Below, in pieces: positions 21,718-21,821 of a stretch of DNA of 21,821 bases. Both the position numbers and the translations under genes were made by a program. Within the stretch, counting starts at the first letter, position 1. Every line of letters begins with the position of its first letter. The notes beneath the pieces are model-generated. The model worked only from the letters and a program-made list of their open reading frames with translations, searched no databases and was not told where the DNA came from. The stretch comes from JARRLC01 sp050290865 (lineage in GTDB: Bacteria; Pseudomonadota; Alphaproteobacteria; Rhizobiales; Rhodomicrobiaceae). Where the stretch lies: contig JBNKIW010000042.1 of the NCBI GenBank assembly GCA_050290865.1, forward strand, positions 1-21,821, read 5' to 3'.

Positions 21718-21821
21718 ACCAGCAGCTCCTGGCGTATGGATGAGACCTATATCAAGGTCAAAGGTCGATGGACTTATCTCTACCGAGCCGTCGACAAGCA
21801 CGGTAAAATTCTTGATTTCAT
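21718..21821 (+). pseudogene. IS6-family transposase fragment (DDE domain start), truncated at the 5' side
   Basis: From about 21727 the frame reads SWRMDETYIKVKGRW then TYLYRAVDKHGKILDF, the beginning of the IS6 (IS26/IS240-like) DDE catalytic domain; the Asp in MDETY is the first catalytic Asp. A complete IS6 transposase has roughly 60-70 residues before this, with a helix-turn-helix. Here the same frame meets a TGA at 21703-21705, and no other frame upstream encodes that N-terminal part. The gene is therefore broken at its 5' side. It runs off the window, so the 3' side is unknown. Confidence 0.8.

Overview
The window looks like a chromosomal segment of a GC-rich alphaproteobacterium, probably of the Hyphomicrobiales/Rhizobiales type. 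The main pointers are an Omp25/Omp31-style small beta-barrel protein, a BcsS-type outer-membrane protein, an ECF sigma factor paired with a DUF1109/NrsF membrane anti-sigma factor, and an initiator tRNA with the C1:A72 mismatch. I cannot name a genus from sequence alone.

Layout. 1-6047 is mostly housekeeping: a partial unknown gene at the left edge, apt (minus), an outer-membrane beta-barrel gene with its terminator, a low-molecular-weight tyrosine phosphatase overlapping tail-to-tail with thpR, a YcgN-type cysteine-cluster protein, a small secreted Cys-rich protein, and an acetoacetyl-CoA synthetase (minus). 6170-9578 holds an AsmA-family protein carrying a C10 tract, then a PotD-like solute-binding protein with a ~100-residue Pro/Ala/Glu linker and no transporter partners nearby. 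9579-10172 has no convincing gene but ends in a strong orphan terminator. 10173-12312 holds a divergent pair: a BcsS-like protein (minus) and an alpha/beta-hydrolase lipoprotein (plus).

12451-20606 is the most interesting part. A tight five-gene plus-strand operon (MerA-like flavoprotein, TVP38/TMEM64 membrane protein, DUF547 protein, ArsM-like methyltransferase, DUF302 protein) converges on a minus-strand operon (ECF sigma factor, NrsF-like anti-sigma factor, radical SAM protein). A promoter-like motif, GTAAC(C/A)-N16-CGAA, lies upstream of the five-gene operon and again upstream of the YiiX-type hydrolase gene divergent from the sigma factor. I infer one stress regulon, probably for metal or metalloid stress, in which sigma/NrsF drives a redox, methylation and radical-SAM module. 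Between the sigma and anti-sigma genes lie two tandem nested palindromes, both bounded by CTAGTAC/GTACTAG.

20607-21821 is gene-poor: an initiator tRNA-fMet with a terminator, a doubtful small ORF, and at the right edge the start of an IS6-family transposase domain that lacks its normal N-terminal part. This looks like an accessory or remodelled boundary next to a tRNA gene.
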